The notes under the pieces were generated by a model. The model made no database searches. It saw only the letters and a program-made list of their open reading frames with translations, and was not told where the DNA came from. Source: Nocardioides sp. R-C-SC26 (GTDB lineage Bacteria; Actinomycetota; Actinomycetes; Propionibacteriales; Nocardioidaceae). From it: DNA of 64,000 nt. A program made the translations under genes and the position numbers. The DNA lies in contig NZ_JAHRHK010000005.1 of assembly GCF_021246465.1 (NCBI RefSeq), forward strand, positions 166,958-230,957, read 5' to 3'. The stretch's first letter is position 1. The number at the start of each line of letters is the position of its first letter. This document shows positions 34,186-42,360 of the stretch, piece after piece.

Positions 34186-34191
34186 CACCCC

Positions 34192-34506
34192 ATGGGCGCG
34201 TCAGAGATGATGGAGACGATCCTGGTCCAGGGCCGGATCTCCAAGGCGGAGCTGTCCCGCCACTCGGGCGTCAGCAGGGCGTTGATCGATGCCTATCTCA
34301 AGGGCACCACGCAGCCGTCGCTCGCGCAGGTGGAACGACTGGCGAGGAGTGCGGGCCTCGAGATCGAGATCGTGCTCCGGCCGCGCCCGCAGCCGGTGCC
34401 GGCGGCGTTCATCGACGTGTTGGAGCTGGGGGAGCTCTTCCCCGCGCGCGACCGACCGCCGCTGGTCGACCTGTCCCCTGTCTGGAAGGCGGCTCGGGGT
34501 GCGTGA
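34192..34506 (+). CDS. HTH (XRE-like) regulator, probable antitoxin partner
   Basis: 104 residues. Helix-turn-helix at residues ~14-50 (GRISKAELSRHSGVSRALID, then AYLKGTTQPSLAQVERLARS). The C-terminal half is Pro-rich and may contact the partner. It overlaps the nucleotidyltransferase gene by eight bases. This arrangement of a small HTH gene followed by an AbiEii-type enzyme is typical of nucleotidyltransferase toxin-antitoxin-like pairs. Confidence 0.8.
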   Translation: MGASEMMETILVQGRISKAELSRHSGVSRALIDAYLKGTTQPSLAQVERLARSAGLEIEIVLRPRPQPVPAAFIDVLELGELFPARDRPPLVDLSPVWKAARGA

Positions 34507-35089
34507 GCCGCATACACCGGCGCTGCTTCGCAAGCTGACGGCGGTCCACGACGCGCTGACCCAGGCGGGGATCCCGCACGCGATCGGCGGCGGCATCGCG
34601 TTGGCGTTCCACACCGCCCAACCGCGTTTCACCAACGACATCGACGTCAACGTCGCTGCGCCGAGCGCCACCCCGGAGGTCGTGCTCGGGGCGATGCCCG
34701 AGGGCGTCGTGATCCATGCGGCAGCGGCCGACGAGCTGCGAGAGTCAGACCAGGTGCGCCTGGTCTGGCCCGATCGCGGGCAGCGGCCCGAGGCGGGGAC
34801 GCCGGTCGATCTCTTCCTCCCCGCGCATCCGACGTACCACCGCCTGGTCACCGATCGCGCCGAGCCGGTCGAGATCGGTGGCTCACGACTGCTCGTCATC
34901 TCTGCCACGGACCTGGTGGTTTTCAAGTCGCTCTTCGATCGCCCCAAGGACTGGGTCGACATCGCCGAGATGCTGGCCTTCGGCAAGGTCGACGTCGAGG
35001 AGGCGAGGCGGTGGCTCACGGAGTTCCTCGGCCCTGAGGACTCCCGGTGCGCCCGGTTGGACGCCGCGATCGAGGCCACGTCCCGCTGA
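34499..35089 (+). CDS. AbiEii-type nucleotidyltransferase, probable toxin partner
   Basis: 196 residues from a GTG overlapping the HTH gene. The nucleotidyltransferase core is IGGGIALAFHTAQPRFTNDI followed by DV, giving the GG...DxD metal site. VDLFLPAHPTYHRLV, SATDLVVFKSLFDRPKDWVD and the final helices match AbiEii/DUF1814-like enzymes. Relatives add nucleotides to tRNA or other targets to arrest growth. Toxicity here is inferred from gene pairing only. It could also be a housekeeping enzyme of unknown use. Confidence 0.8.
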   Translation: MREPHTPALLRKLTAVHDALTQAGIPHAIGGGIALAFHTAQPRFTNDIDVNVAAPSATPEVVLGAMPEGVVIHAAAADELRESDQVRLVWPDRGQRPEAGTPVDLFLPAHPTYHRLVTDRAEPVEIGGSRLLVISATDLVVFKSLFDRPKDWVDIAEMLAFGKVDVEEARRWLTEFLGPEDSRCARLDAAIEATSR

Positions 35090-35121
35090 CGAAGCCCCAC
35101 GCGGCGGTGGGCGCGCCCACC

Positions 35122-35955
35122 TCAGCCGCGCGGCGGCAGGGGCAGGAACATCGAGGTCCGCCGGGCGTAGGCGGGGTAGCCCGGTCGCTGCATCATGGTG
35201 CGCTCGAGCAACCGCGCGCCGGTGACCTGCACCAGGAAGAACGTCATCACGGCGGGGCAGAGCACCGTCGCGAGACCCACCTGCCAGCCGGCGCCGAGAC
35301 CGGCGACGAGCCAGATGCCCCACCACACCGTCGCATCGCCGAAGTAGTTCGGGTGGCGGGTGTAGCGCCACAACCCGGTGTCCATCACCTGTGGCCGGGT
35401 CTCGCGCGGGAGCCGCTTGTATGCGGCGAGCTGACGGTCGCCGACGGTCTCGAAAGCCAGCCCCAGCGCCCACACCAGCACGCCGGCGACGACGGCGTAC
35501 CGCCATCCGGACGCGGCCGAGGACGCCACCGCGCCGACCATCACCGGCACCGCGACGAACCACTGCGCCACCCCCTGCACCAGGAACACCCGGCGGACGG
35601 CGGTCGCCATGCCGACGTCGGCCAACGATCCGCCGAGCATCGCGGCGTAGCGCGGGTCCTCGGCACCGCCGTGCTCGCCGATCGCGCGCGACCGCACGTG
35701 CCACGCCAGCCGCAGCCCCCAGACCGCCACGAGTGCCGTCGTCAGCCAGATCCGCCAGGACTCGGCATCACCGACGACCGTGCCGAGCAGTGCCGCGAGG
35801 AGCGCCACCACCACGAAGCCCGCACCCCATGCGACGTCGACCACCGCGACCTTGCCGAGCTGACGGGCGCGCAGGGCGGCCGCCGTCATCGACAGTGCGA
35901 CGGCGCCTGCGCCCAGACCGAGCGAGGCGAGGACCCAGTGACCGGTGATCTCCAT
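35122..35955 (-). CDS. DUF1295 / steroid 5-alpha-reductase-like membrane protein
   Basis: 277 residues with six to eight membrane segments. The C-terminal signature LWRYTRHPNYFGDATVWWGI and LLERTMMQRPGYPAYARRTS is that of DUF1295 and isoprenylcysteine methyltransferase/steroid reductase relatives. A homologue (Rv0446c) sits in the mycobacterial sigK locus between the fatty-acid methyltransferase and sigK. Here it ends the same-strand run. It may act on a lipid, but the substrate is unknown. Confidence 0.85.
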   Translation of the reverse strand: MEITGHWVLASLGLGAGAVALSMTAAALRARQLGKVAVVDVAWGAGFVVVALLAALLGTVVGDAESWRIWLTTALVAVWGLRLAWHVRSRAIGEHGGAEDPRYAAMLGGSLADVGMATAVRRVFLVQGVAQWFVAVPVMVGAVASSAASGWRYAVVAGVLVWALGLAFETVGDRQLAAYKRLPRETRPQVMDTGLWRYTRHPNYFGDATVWWGIWLVAGLGAGWQVGLATVLCPAVMTFFLVQVTGARLLERTMMQRPGYPAYARRTSMFLPLPPRG

Positions 35956-36003
35956 CAGGCGATCATGGCTGACGCGGGCGCGACGAAGGGGTGATCGGCC
36001 CGC

Positions 36004-37440
36004 TCACCAGGTGCGGACGGCGGGCAGCGTGTGCTGGCCGCCCGGGCGCACCGAGAGGATCTGGTCGACGCCCATCCGCCCGTCGCGGAACGCCATCGAG
36101 CCACCGACGAGGTAGAGCCGCCACACGCGTACGACCTCCTCGCCCACCAACTCGGTGAGACGTTCGATGTTGGCCTCGAAGCGCTCGAGCCACCCCGCCA
36201 CGGTGAGCACGTAGTGCTCGCGCAGCGCGTGGACGTCGCGGACCTCCAGGCCGCCGGCCTCGATCATCCCGACGGTCTCGCCGACCGGCCGCATGTACAT
36301 GTCGGGCGCGATGAACGACTCGATGAACGGCCCGCCGCCGGGCCACTTGCCGGTGCGCGACATCTGCTGAATCAGCACGCGGCCGCCCGGCTTGACCGCC
36401 CGCCGCAGCACCTCGACGTAGGTCGGGTAGTTGCGCTGCCCGACGTGCTCGCCCATCTCGATCGAGCCGACCGCGTCGAAATGGTCGCGCTCAGGCACCT
36501 CGCGGTAGTCCTGCAGCCGGATCTCGACCCTGCCCTCGAGGCCGCGTTCGGCGATCCGGGCGTCGATGAACTTCTTCTGCTCCGCCGCGATCGTCACGCC
36601 GACGACCTGGGCGCCGAAGTGCTCGGCCGCGTGCAGCGAGAGCGATCCCCAGCCGCAGCCGACGTCGAGGAAGCGCATGCCCGGCTCGAGGCCGAGCTTG
36701 GTGCACACCAGCGACAGCTTCGCCGACTGCGCCTCGGTCAGCGGCTGCTCGGGCGCGGAGTGATAGCCCGAGGAGTAGGCCATGTTCTCCTCGAGGATCA
36801 GCGAGTAGAACTCGTTGGAGAGGTCGTAGTGGTGACTGATCGAGCGCCGGTCACGGCTCAGGCTGTGCAGGCGCCCCTTGATCTGGGCCTGGGAGGCCGG
36901 TGCGGCGGGTGGGCGACCGAACGCCCCGATGCCGACGGCGGCCCGCACGGCCTTGGCGATCGCGGACGGCGTGAGCCGCGCACCGCTGAGACCGCGCTGC
37001 TGTGCGACGGCGAAGGCGTAGGTCAGTGCCTTGTCCAGGTTCCAGCCATCGACCTCGGGCACGTCGAGCTCACCGGTGACGTAGGCCTGGGCCGCGCCGA
37101 GCTCACCGGGATGCCACAGCAAGCGGCGCACGGCGTCGGGGGAGTTGAGGACGACGAGGGGGCCATCGGGCGAGCCAGCCTCCGAACCGTCCCAGGCGCG
37201 CAGTCGTACCGGCAGCTCGCCACCGAGGAAGGGCTGGACGGCGGCGGCGAGCTTGGGGGCCACGCCGGTGGCGGGGCCGGGGTTGCGGTGGGCGGTCGGG
37301 TCGCCGGGTTTCGAGACGTCCGGCCTCGTTCCTCGGCCGGACTCCTCAACCACCGGGGTGACGTCCGGCCTCGTTCCTCGGCCGGACTCCTCAACCACCG
37401 AGGCGCGGTCATCGAGCTTGTCGAGATGCCGCTCGTCCAT
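36004..37440 (-). CDS. Cyclopropane-fatty-acid-synthase-type methyltransferase, copy 2
   Basis: 478 residues. Catalytic half from residue ~200: SISHHYDLSNEFYSLILEEN, the SAM motif MRFLDVGCGWGSLSLHAAEH, VGSIEMGEHVGQRNYPTYVE and the C-terminal MYMRPVGETVGMIEAGGLEV. It transfers a methyl group from SAM to an unsaturated phospholipid acyl chain in relatives. The first ~42 residues are not family sequence; they are encoded by dispersed repeat DNA (RHLDKLDDRASVVEESGRGT, then a second VVEESGRGTRPDV). The ATG overlaps the preceding stop (TGATG). Domain homology begins around residue 55. Confidence 0.88.
   Translation of the reverse strand: MDERHLDKLDDRASVVEESGRGTRPDVTPVVEESGRGTRPDVSKPGDPTAHRNPGPATGVAPKLAAAVQPFLGGELPVRLRAWDGSEAGSPDGPLVVLNSPDAVRRLLWHPGELGAAQAYVTGELDVPEVDGWNLDKALTYAFAVAQQRGLSGARLTPSAIAKAVRAAVGIGAFGRPPAAPASQAQIKGRLHSLSRDRRSISHHYDLSNEFYSLILEENMAYSSGYHSAPEQPLTEAQSAKLSLVCTKLGLEPGMRFLDVGCGWGSLSLHAAEHFGAQVVGVTIAAEQKKFIDARIAERGLEGRVEIRLQDYREVPERDHFDAVGSIEMGEHVGQRNYPTYVEVLRRAVKPGGRVLIQQMSRTGKWPGGGPFIESFIAPDMYMRPVGETVGMIEAGGLEVRDVHALREHYVLTVAGWLERFEANIERLTELVGEEVVRVWRLYLVGGSMAFRDGRMGVDQILSVRPGGQHTLPAVRTW
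37315..37437. repeat. Dispersed repeat at the start of the second methyltransferase gene
   Basis: Two identical 41-bp units, 37315-37355 and 37360-37400, separated by four bases (period 45), then CGAGCTTGTCGAGATGCC next to the start codon. The unit contains GTTCCTCGGCCGGACTCCTC. It encodes the VVEESGRGTRPDV repeat. Confidence 0.9.
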
Positions 37441-38726
37441 CAGGCACCGTCCTCGCGGGAGAAGGTGAGTTGGTAGTCGCCGATGTAGCCCGACTGGAAG
37501 CCGGCGCGGGAGTACTCCAGATAGAAGTGCCACATCCGCATGAAGGTCTCATCGAAGCCGAGTGCGCGCACGGCGTCGCTCTGCTCGAGGAAGGCCTCGT
37601 CCCAGAACCGCAGGGTCGGCACGTAGTGCAGGCCGAGCGAGAACGGGGTCTGCATCCGCAAGGCGGTGTGCGACCGGGTGACGTCGTCGATGGCGTCGAG
37701 CGACGGCAGCATGCCGCCCGGGAAGATGTACTTGTGGATCCACGTGTAGGTGTTGCGCGTGGCCAGCATTCGGTCGTGCGGCATCGTGATCGCCTGCACG
37801 CACACCCGGCCGCCCGGAGCGAGCACGCGGTCGAGGGTCTCGAAGTAGGTGCGCCAGTACTGCCAGCCCACCGCCTCGATCATCTCCACCGACACGATCG
37901 CGTCGTAGCTGCCCTTCAGGTCGCGGTAGTCGCAGATCTCCACTGAGATGCGGTCGGAGAGACCGGCCGCGGCGATCCGCTGGTCGGCCAGTTGCTTCTG
38001 CTCCACCGAGAGCGTCACCGTACGGACGGTCGCGCCGCGACGAGCAGCGCGGATGGCCAGTGCGCCCCAGCCTGAGCCGATCTCGAGCAGGCGGGTGCCC
38101 TGCCCGACGCCGACCTCGTCGAGCATCCGGTCGATCTTGCGGTACTGCGCCTCCTCGAGGTCCTCGCGCCGTGCGAGTGCAGGGTCTCCGGCGAAGAGCG
38201 CAGCGGAGTAGCTGAGCGACGGATCGAGGAACAGTTCGAACAGGTCGTTGGAGAGGTCGTAGTGGTGGGCGATGTTGGCCTGCGAGTTCTTCTTGCTGCT
38301 CTTCTGACGTCCCGGGGGTCGCTTGGCGACCACGGTCCGGAAACGCTGCAGGCTCCGCGGCACCAGATCGGAGATCTCTGCCGCGAGCACGGCGAGGAAG
38401 CCGCCGAGGTCGCCGTCGGGACCTTCGTCCCAGGCGCCGGTCAGGTACGCCTCACCGAATCCGATCAGCTGGTGGCGGCCGATCCGCGCGAAGAACTCGT
38501 CGGGCCGGTACACGATCGCGGTCGGTCCGCCCCTGCCGAGCTGACGGACGCCGTCCTCGTGATGCAGCAGCACCGTGACGTCGAGCCGGTTGACGGCCGC
38601 GGTGAAGAGGCGACGGGCGATGCGCGCCGAGATCGCGGCCCGCGGGCCGGAGGGCACGACGTCGAGACCCGGCCAGCGCTCGGAGGCCGCCGACGTGGTG
38701 CGCTCGGCAGACTTGTGGAGAGTCAT
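37440..38726 (-). CDS. Cyclopropane-fatty-acid-synthase-type methyltransferase, copy 1 (UfaA1/TmsB-like)
   Basis: 428 residues. NIAHHYDLSNDLFELFLDPS, SAM motif TRLLEIGSGWGALAIRAARR, VSVEMIEAVGWQYWRTYFET and WIHKYIFPGGMLPSLDAIDD match UfaA1-type enzymes. UfaA1 methylates oleoyl phospholipid to the 10-methylene form, which a flavin reductase then converts to 10-methylstearate (tuberculostearic acid). That reductase type is encoded immediately upstream with a four-base overlap, which favours this role over cyclopropanation. GGAGGGAG precedes the ATG. Confidence 0.9.
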   Translation of the reverse strand: MTLHKSAERTTSAASERWPGLDVVPSGPRAAISARIARRLFTAAVNRLDVTVLLHHEDGVRQLGRGGPTAIVYRPDEFFARIGRHQLIGFGEAYLTGAWDEGPDGDLGGFLAVLAAEISDLVPRSLQRFRTVVAKRPPGRQKSSKKNSQANIAHHYDLSNDLFELFLDPSLSYSAALFAGDPALARREDLEEAQYRKIDRMLDEVGVGQGTRLLEIGSGWGALAIRAARRGATVRTVTLSVEQKQLADQRIAAAGLSDRISVEICDYRDLKGSYDAIVSVEMIEAVGWQYWRTYFETLDRVLAPGGRVCVQAITMPHDRMLATRNTYTWIHKYIFPGGMLPSLDAIDDVTRSHTALRMQTPFSLGLHYVPTLRFWDEAFLEQSDAVRALGFDETFMRMWHFYLEYSRAGFQSGYIGDYQLTFSREDGA

Positions 38727-40897
38727 CGAACTCCCTCCTGATGATGAGTGGGACGAGGACGGATGGGCAGGCGTCGCAGCCACAGCCAGATGCCGTGTGC
38801 CCGGATGAGTGCGGACCCTCGCAGGGCTGCGGGGGCGGCGCGCCAGGGTCGGACGTCGGAACGTCTGCCCGTCAACGACGCGCTGAACCGGGCTCGACCA
38901 TCGATCTCGTCGTCGGTCCGGAGCTCGACGACGACCTGGAGCCGGTCGGTGGGCGGCGGCACAACGAGGTCGTAGGTCCCGCCGGTGCCGTGGAAGGGCG
39001 AGACGTACATCGCCTTGTCGATGCTCGCGCAGCCCGCGGGGTCGGGAAAGACCAGGTAGGCGTGGCGGTCGCCGTAGGTGTTGTGCACCTCGACGACGGT
39101 CGCGGTGAGCGATCCAGCGGTGTCGAAGCACCAGAACACCGAGATCGGGTTGAAGCAGTAGCCCAGGGCGCGCGGTTGTGCGGCCATCAGGATCCGGCCG
39201 CGAGTGAACGCGACGTCGTTCCCGCGCAGGAAGGCCACGACGTTCTCGCGAATCGTGCGTTCGGGGTCGCCGAGGTGATCGCGGGCCTCGAACCGGCCCA
39301 GGAGGCCGTGGTCGGGCAGGTCGTCGAGGTCGACGACCCAGGTGTGCGACCGGTGGGTGAAGCGTCGCTCCATCGGGTGCCGGCGGGTGTGCGTGATCGT
39401 GGTGGCATAGACGCCGGTCATCGAGCGCGGCCCGGTCATCGAGCTTGTCGAGATGGGGGTCTCGACAAGCTCGACCACCGAGAGACCCTGCTCGATCACC
39501 GAGGGACCCCGCTCGACCACCGTGGAGACGGCAGGCGCCTCGGTGGTCGAGGAGGGTCGAGGACCGAGGCCCGTCTCGAGACCTCCTGCCGCGACGTCGG
39601 TCTCCGGCCACGGCAGGCCCAGCTTCGTGACGGCGGCCAGCCCCGAGCGCGCGCCGTCCTCGTGGAAACCCCAGCCGTGGTAGGCGCCGGCGAACACGAT
39701 GCGGTCGGAGTCGATCTCGGGGAGCCGTGCCTGGGCAGCCACGGAGGCCGGGTTGTACAGCGGGTGCTCGTACTCCATCCGGTCGATCACGGTGTTCGGG
39801 TCGACCAGGTGCTCTCCGCCCAGGGTCACGAGGTAGTGGATATCGGTGTCGAGCCGTTGCAGGCGCGTGAGGTCGTAGGTGACCACGACGCCACCGTCCG
39901 CGCTCGCCGTCGAGCCGGCCGGACGGCGGAAGTTCCAGCTCGCTCGCGCGTCGGACGCCTGCGGGAGCAGAGAGGTGTCGGTGTGGAGCAGCGCTGTGTT
40001 CGGCGAGTACGGCATGGCACCGAGCACCTCGCGCTGCGCGGTGGTCGGCTCGGCGAGCAGCGAGAGCGCGTGGCTCGGATGCGTGGCGATGACGACGGCG
40101 TCGAAGGCATGGGTGGCGCCGTTTCCGTCGGTGATCGCGACCCCGGACGGCGTGGCGAGCACCGAGGTGACCTTGGTGCCGGTGCGCACGTCCTGCACGA
40201 CCGCGCCGACGCGCTGGACGTAGCTGTGCGATCCGCCGGTCACGGTGCGCCACTGCGGGGAGCCGAAGACGCCGAGCATGCCGTGGTGCTGCAGGAAGGT
40301 GAAGAGGTAGCGAGCCGGGTAGTCCAGTGCGACCTCGGGATCGCACGACCACACGGCCGCGACGAGGGGCTCCATGAAGTGCCTGCGGAAGTAGGCGGTG
40401 AACCGGCCATCGTCCAGGAACTCCCGCAACGTCCGCTGATCACCTGCGGCGCCGTCGTCGGCCAGGAGCGCCTTGGCACGGCGGTGGAACCGGGGGATCT
40501 CCGCCAGCATCGCCAGGTAGCGCGGGCGGCGGAGGTTCGCCGACGTCGGGAAGAGACCGCGACGGCCCAGCGCACCAGCCCACTCGAGCCCGGAGGCGTC
40601 GTCGCGGATCGACATGGACATCTCCGAGGGCTGCGTCGCGACGTCGAGCTCGGCGAAGAGCCGCAGCAGCACCGGGTACGTGCGCGGGTTGTGCACGATG
40701 AAACCGGTGTCGATGGCGAGTGTCCGCTCGCCCTCCGAGACGCGGTGGGTGTCGGCGTGACCGCCGAGCCGGTCATCGGCCTCGAAGAGCGTGACGTGCG
40801 CGGTGCGCGAGGCGACGTAAGCCGCGGTCAGGCCGGCGACGCCGCTGCCGACGACCGCGATACGGCGCGGCGAACCGGTGGAGTCGTGGCCCGTCAT
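38723..40897 (-). CDS. FAD-dependent oxidoreductase fused to DUF1365 through a repeat-coded linker
   Basis: 724 residues in one open frame. Residues 1-~438 are an amine-oxidase-type flavoprotein (IAVVGSGVAGLTAAYVASRT, FEADDRLGGHADTH, IVFAGAYHGWGFHEDGARSG), like Rv0449c/TmsA, the proposed 10-methylene reductase. Residues ~493-724 are a complete DUF1365 protein (YATTITHTRRHPMERRFTHR, LGYCFNPISVFWCFD), like Rv0448c. In relatives these are separate adjacent genes. Residues ~439-492 come from dispersed repeat DNA that bridges the former stop and start. ATG at 39421 could still start DUF1365 separately. Starts three bases after the rskA stop. Confidence 0.88.
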   Translation of the reverse strand: MTGHDSTGSPRRIAVVGSGVAGLTAAYVASRTAHVTLFEADDRLGGHADTHRVSEGERTLAIDTGFIVHNPRTYPVLLRLFAELDVATQPSEMSMSIRDDASGLEWAGALGRRGLFPTSANLRRPRYLAMLAEIPRFHRRAKALLADDGAAGDQRTLREFLDDGRFTAYFRRHFMEPLVAAVWSCDPEVALDYPARYLFTFLQHHGMLGVFGSPQWRTVTGGSHSYVQRVGAVVQDVRTGTKVTSVLATPSGVAITDGNGATHAFDAVVIATHPSHALSLLAEPTTAQREVLGAMPYSPNTALLHTDTSLLPQASDARASWNFRRPAGSTASADGGVVVTYDLTRLQRLDTDIHYLVTLGGEHLVDPNTVIDRMEYEHPLYNPASVAAQARLPEIDSDRIVFAGAYHGWGFHEDGARSGLAAVTKLGLPWPETDVAAGGLETGLGPRPSSTTEAPAVSTVVERGPSVIEQGLSVVELVETPISTSSMTGPRSMTGVYATTITHTRRHPMERRFTHRSHTWVVDLDDLPDHGLLGRFEARDHLGDPERTIRENVVAFLRGNDVAFTRGRILMAAQPRALGYCFNPISVFWCFDTAGSLTATVVEVHNTYGDRHAYLVFPDPAGCASIDKAMYVSPFHGTGGTYDLVVPPPTDRLQVVVELRTDDEIDGRARFSASLTGRRSDVRPWRAAPAALRGSALIRAHGIWLWLRRLPIRPRPTHHQEGVR
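39421..39582. repeat. Dispersed repeat block forming the protein linker
   Basis: Contains the perfect hairpin CGAGCTTGTCGAGA (39440-39453) / TCTCGACAAGCTCG (39460-39473), then several CTCGA(C/T)CACCG(A/T)G units near 39471, 39492 and 39511, and GGTGGTCGAGGAGGGTCGAG at 39542. All belong to the family seen between genes elsewhere. Confidence 0.9.
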
Positions 40898-40899
40898 GC

Positions 40900-41676
40900 T
40901 CAGGCCTGTTCGAAGGGCACGACCGCCAGCACGTCGTCGCTCGGCTCGATCGGCTTGGTGCCGGCGAGCTCGATGGTGATCCCCACGGCCGTGGACTTGT
41001 TCGCAGCGCCGTCGAGCAGCACGGTGCTCGACGTCGTCCCTCCGGCGATCTGACCGGCAGGGATCATCAGGCCACCTCGCTGGAGCCAGAGCTCGTAGGC
41101 GTGACCCTCGGGAGCAGCGGGCAGGTTGTCGGTGATGACCACAGCGCGATTGTGCTGCCGGGACCGCACGACGGTGACCTCGGCCCCGTCGCCGAGGCTG
41201 TGGGAGACGCGCTCCGCGTCGTCGGACTGCAGGATCTGGTCGGTCACGGACAGCGCGACCTCGCTGGTGGGGTCATCCGCCCAGGGCTGGGTGACGGCGA
41301 CGCCGGCACCGGCGACGATCACCAGCGCTGCGGCGACGGCGAGGACCTGCGGAAACCAGCGCCGCTCCGCGCGTGCCGCTGCGGGGCGGAGCGGGCGGAC
41401 GTCGCGACCTCCGGCAGGCTCGTCGGCGGACGGTGCCGGAGTCAACGGCGGCAGGGGACGCACGGTCGTGATGCCGGCCAGCACGCTGTCGCGCAGCGAG
41501 GGCGGCGGGGTCGTGGAGATGGAAGCCGGCAGCAGCGCAGCCGCCTCGCGCAGCGAGTCGACCTCCTCACGGCAGGCCGGGCACTCGGCCAGGTGCCGTT
41601 CGAAGTCGGCTCGCTCGAGGTCGTCGAGAGCGTCGACTGCATAGGCTCCGGAGAGCGCGTGGATGTCGCGCATCAT
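40900..41676 (-). CDS. rskA: Anti-sigma-K factor RskA
   Basis: 258 residues. The N-terminal zinc-associated anti-sigma domain has the HxxxCxxC motif (FERHLAECPACREEV). One membrane helix at residues ~115-137 (VLAVAAALVIVAGAGVAVT) is followed by an extracytoplasmic RskA domain (GHAYELWLQRGGLMIPAGQI). It should hold SigK at the membrane and release it after regulated proteolysis. The start overlaps the sigma-factor stop by four bases; an ATG one codon later is equally possible. Confidence 0.93.
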   Translation of the reverse strand: MMRDIHALSGAYAVDALDDLERADFERHLAECPACREEVDSLREAAALLPASISTTPPPSLRDSVLAGITTVRPLPPLTPAPSADEPAGGRDVRPLRPAAARAERRWFPQVLAVAAALVIVAGAGVAVTQPWADDPTSEVALSVTDQILQSDDAERVSHSLGDGAEVTVVRSRQHNRAVVITDNLPAAPEGHAYELWLQRGGLMIPAGQIAGGTTSSTVLLDGAANKSTAVGITIELAGTKPIEPSDDVLAVVPFEQA

Positions 41677-42297
41677 GAGCCCACTCCCATCGTGTCGCGC
41701 AGCCGGATGAGTCCATCGCGGATGCGGGTCTTGGCGGTTCCGACGGGGAGGTTCAGTATTCCCGCCACCTCGGTATGTGTGTAGCCCCCGAAGTAGGCCA
41801 ACTCGATCGCCTCCCGCTGAACCGGGGTCAGGCTGTCGAGTGCTCTGCGGACGCGTCGGGCCTCCATTGCCGCCTGGGCGGCATCGGCCGTCACGTCGTG
41901 GTCGATCGTCTGGTTCTGCTGGTGGTACGTGGTGTCGCGTCGGGTCGAGGACTCCGCTGAGCGGACCCTGTCGACGGCCTTGCGATGACACAACGTCATC
42001 AGCCACGAGAGAGCGCTGCCGCGGTCGGGATCGAATCGCGACGCGGTGCGCCAGGTCTCCAAGAATGCCTCTTGAGTGACCTCTTCCGCCTGCGCCGGGT
42101 CGCGCACCACGCGGAGTGCGAGGCCGTATACGCGAGCAGATGTCGAGTCGTACAGCTCGGCGAAGGCGGCCTCGTCGCCACGGGCCGAGCGCCGCAGCAG
42201 CTCTGCGAGCGCCGCCCCTGCGGCATCTGAGGTCCGCGCCGCGCGGGGCCCCCCGGGGGGGGGGGCCCCCGGCGGGCGTTGGGTCGATCGCGTCCAC
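41673..42297 (-). CDS. sigK: ECF sigma factor SigK, reading frame interrupted at an 11-base homopolymer
   Basis: Region 2 (LAELLRRSARGDEAAFAELY, LRVVRDPAQAEEVTQEAFLE) and region 4 (LDSLTPVQREAIELAYFGGY, LNLPVGTAKTRIRDGLIRLR) are intact. The natural start, GTG at 42297 with a GAGAGGA ribosome site, encodes VDAIDPTPAGGPPP but is in a different frame from the sigma domain. The frames meet at the run of 11 C (coding strand; 42255-42265). Removing one C gives a single 207-residue protein. As printed, translation would have to start inside, the first GTG being at 42110, which loses most of region 2. Either a sequence error or a slippage-switchable gene. Confidence 0.88.
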
Positions 42298-42360
42298 GAC
42301 GTGATCCTCTCGCGATCCGATGACGATCGGGTGTCGAGACGCGGTCAGTTTCGAACTACG

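Noticed and set aside
36004-38726. The two adjacent methyltransferases as a recent duplication
   Set aside because: They share the fold and SAM motif but differ in most aligned residues and in their N-terminal domains, so any duplication is old.
40900-42297. A single 465-codon frame joining the sigK N-terminus to rskA
   Set aside because: From 42297 the frame reads out-of-frame sigma sequence before entering rskA. The middle part is an Arg-rich shadow of the sigma domain. Two genes with a homopolymer frameshift explain it better than a fusion.
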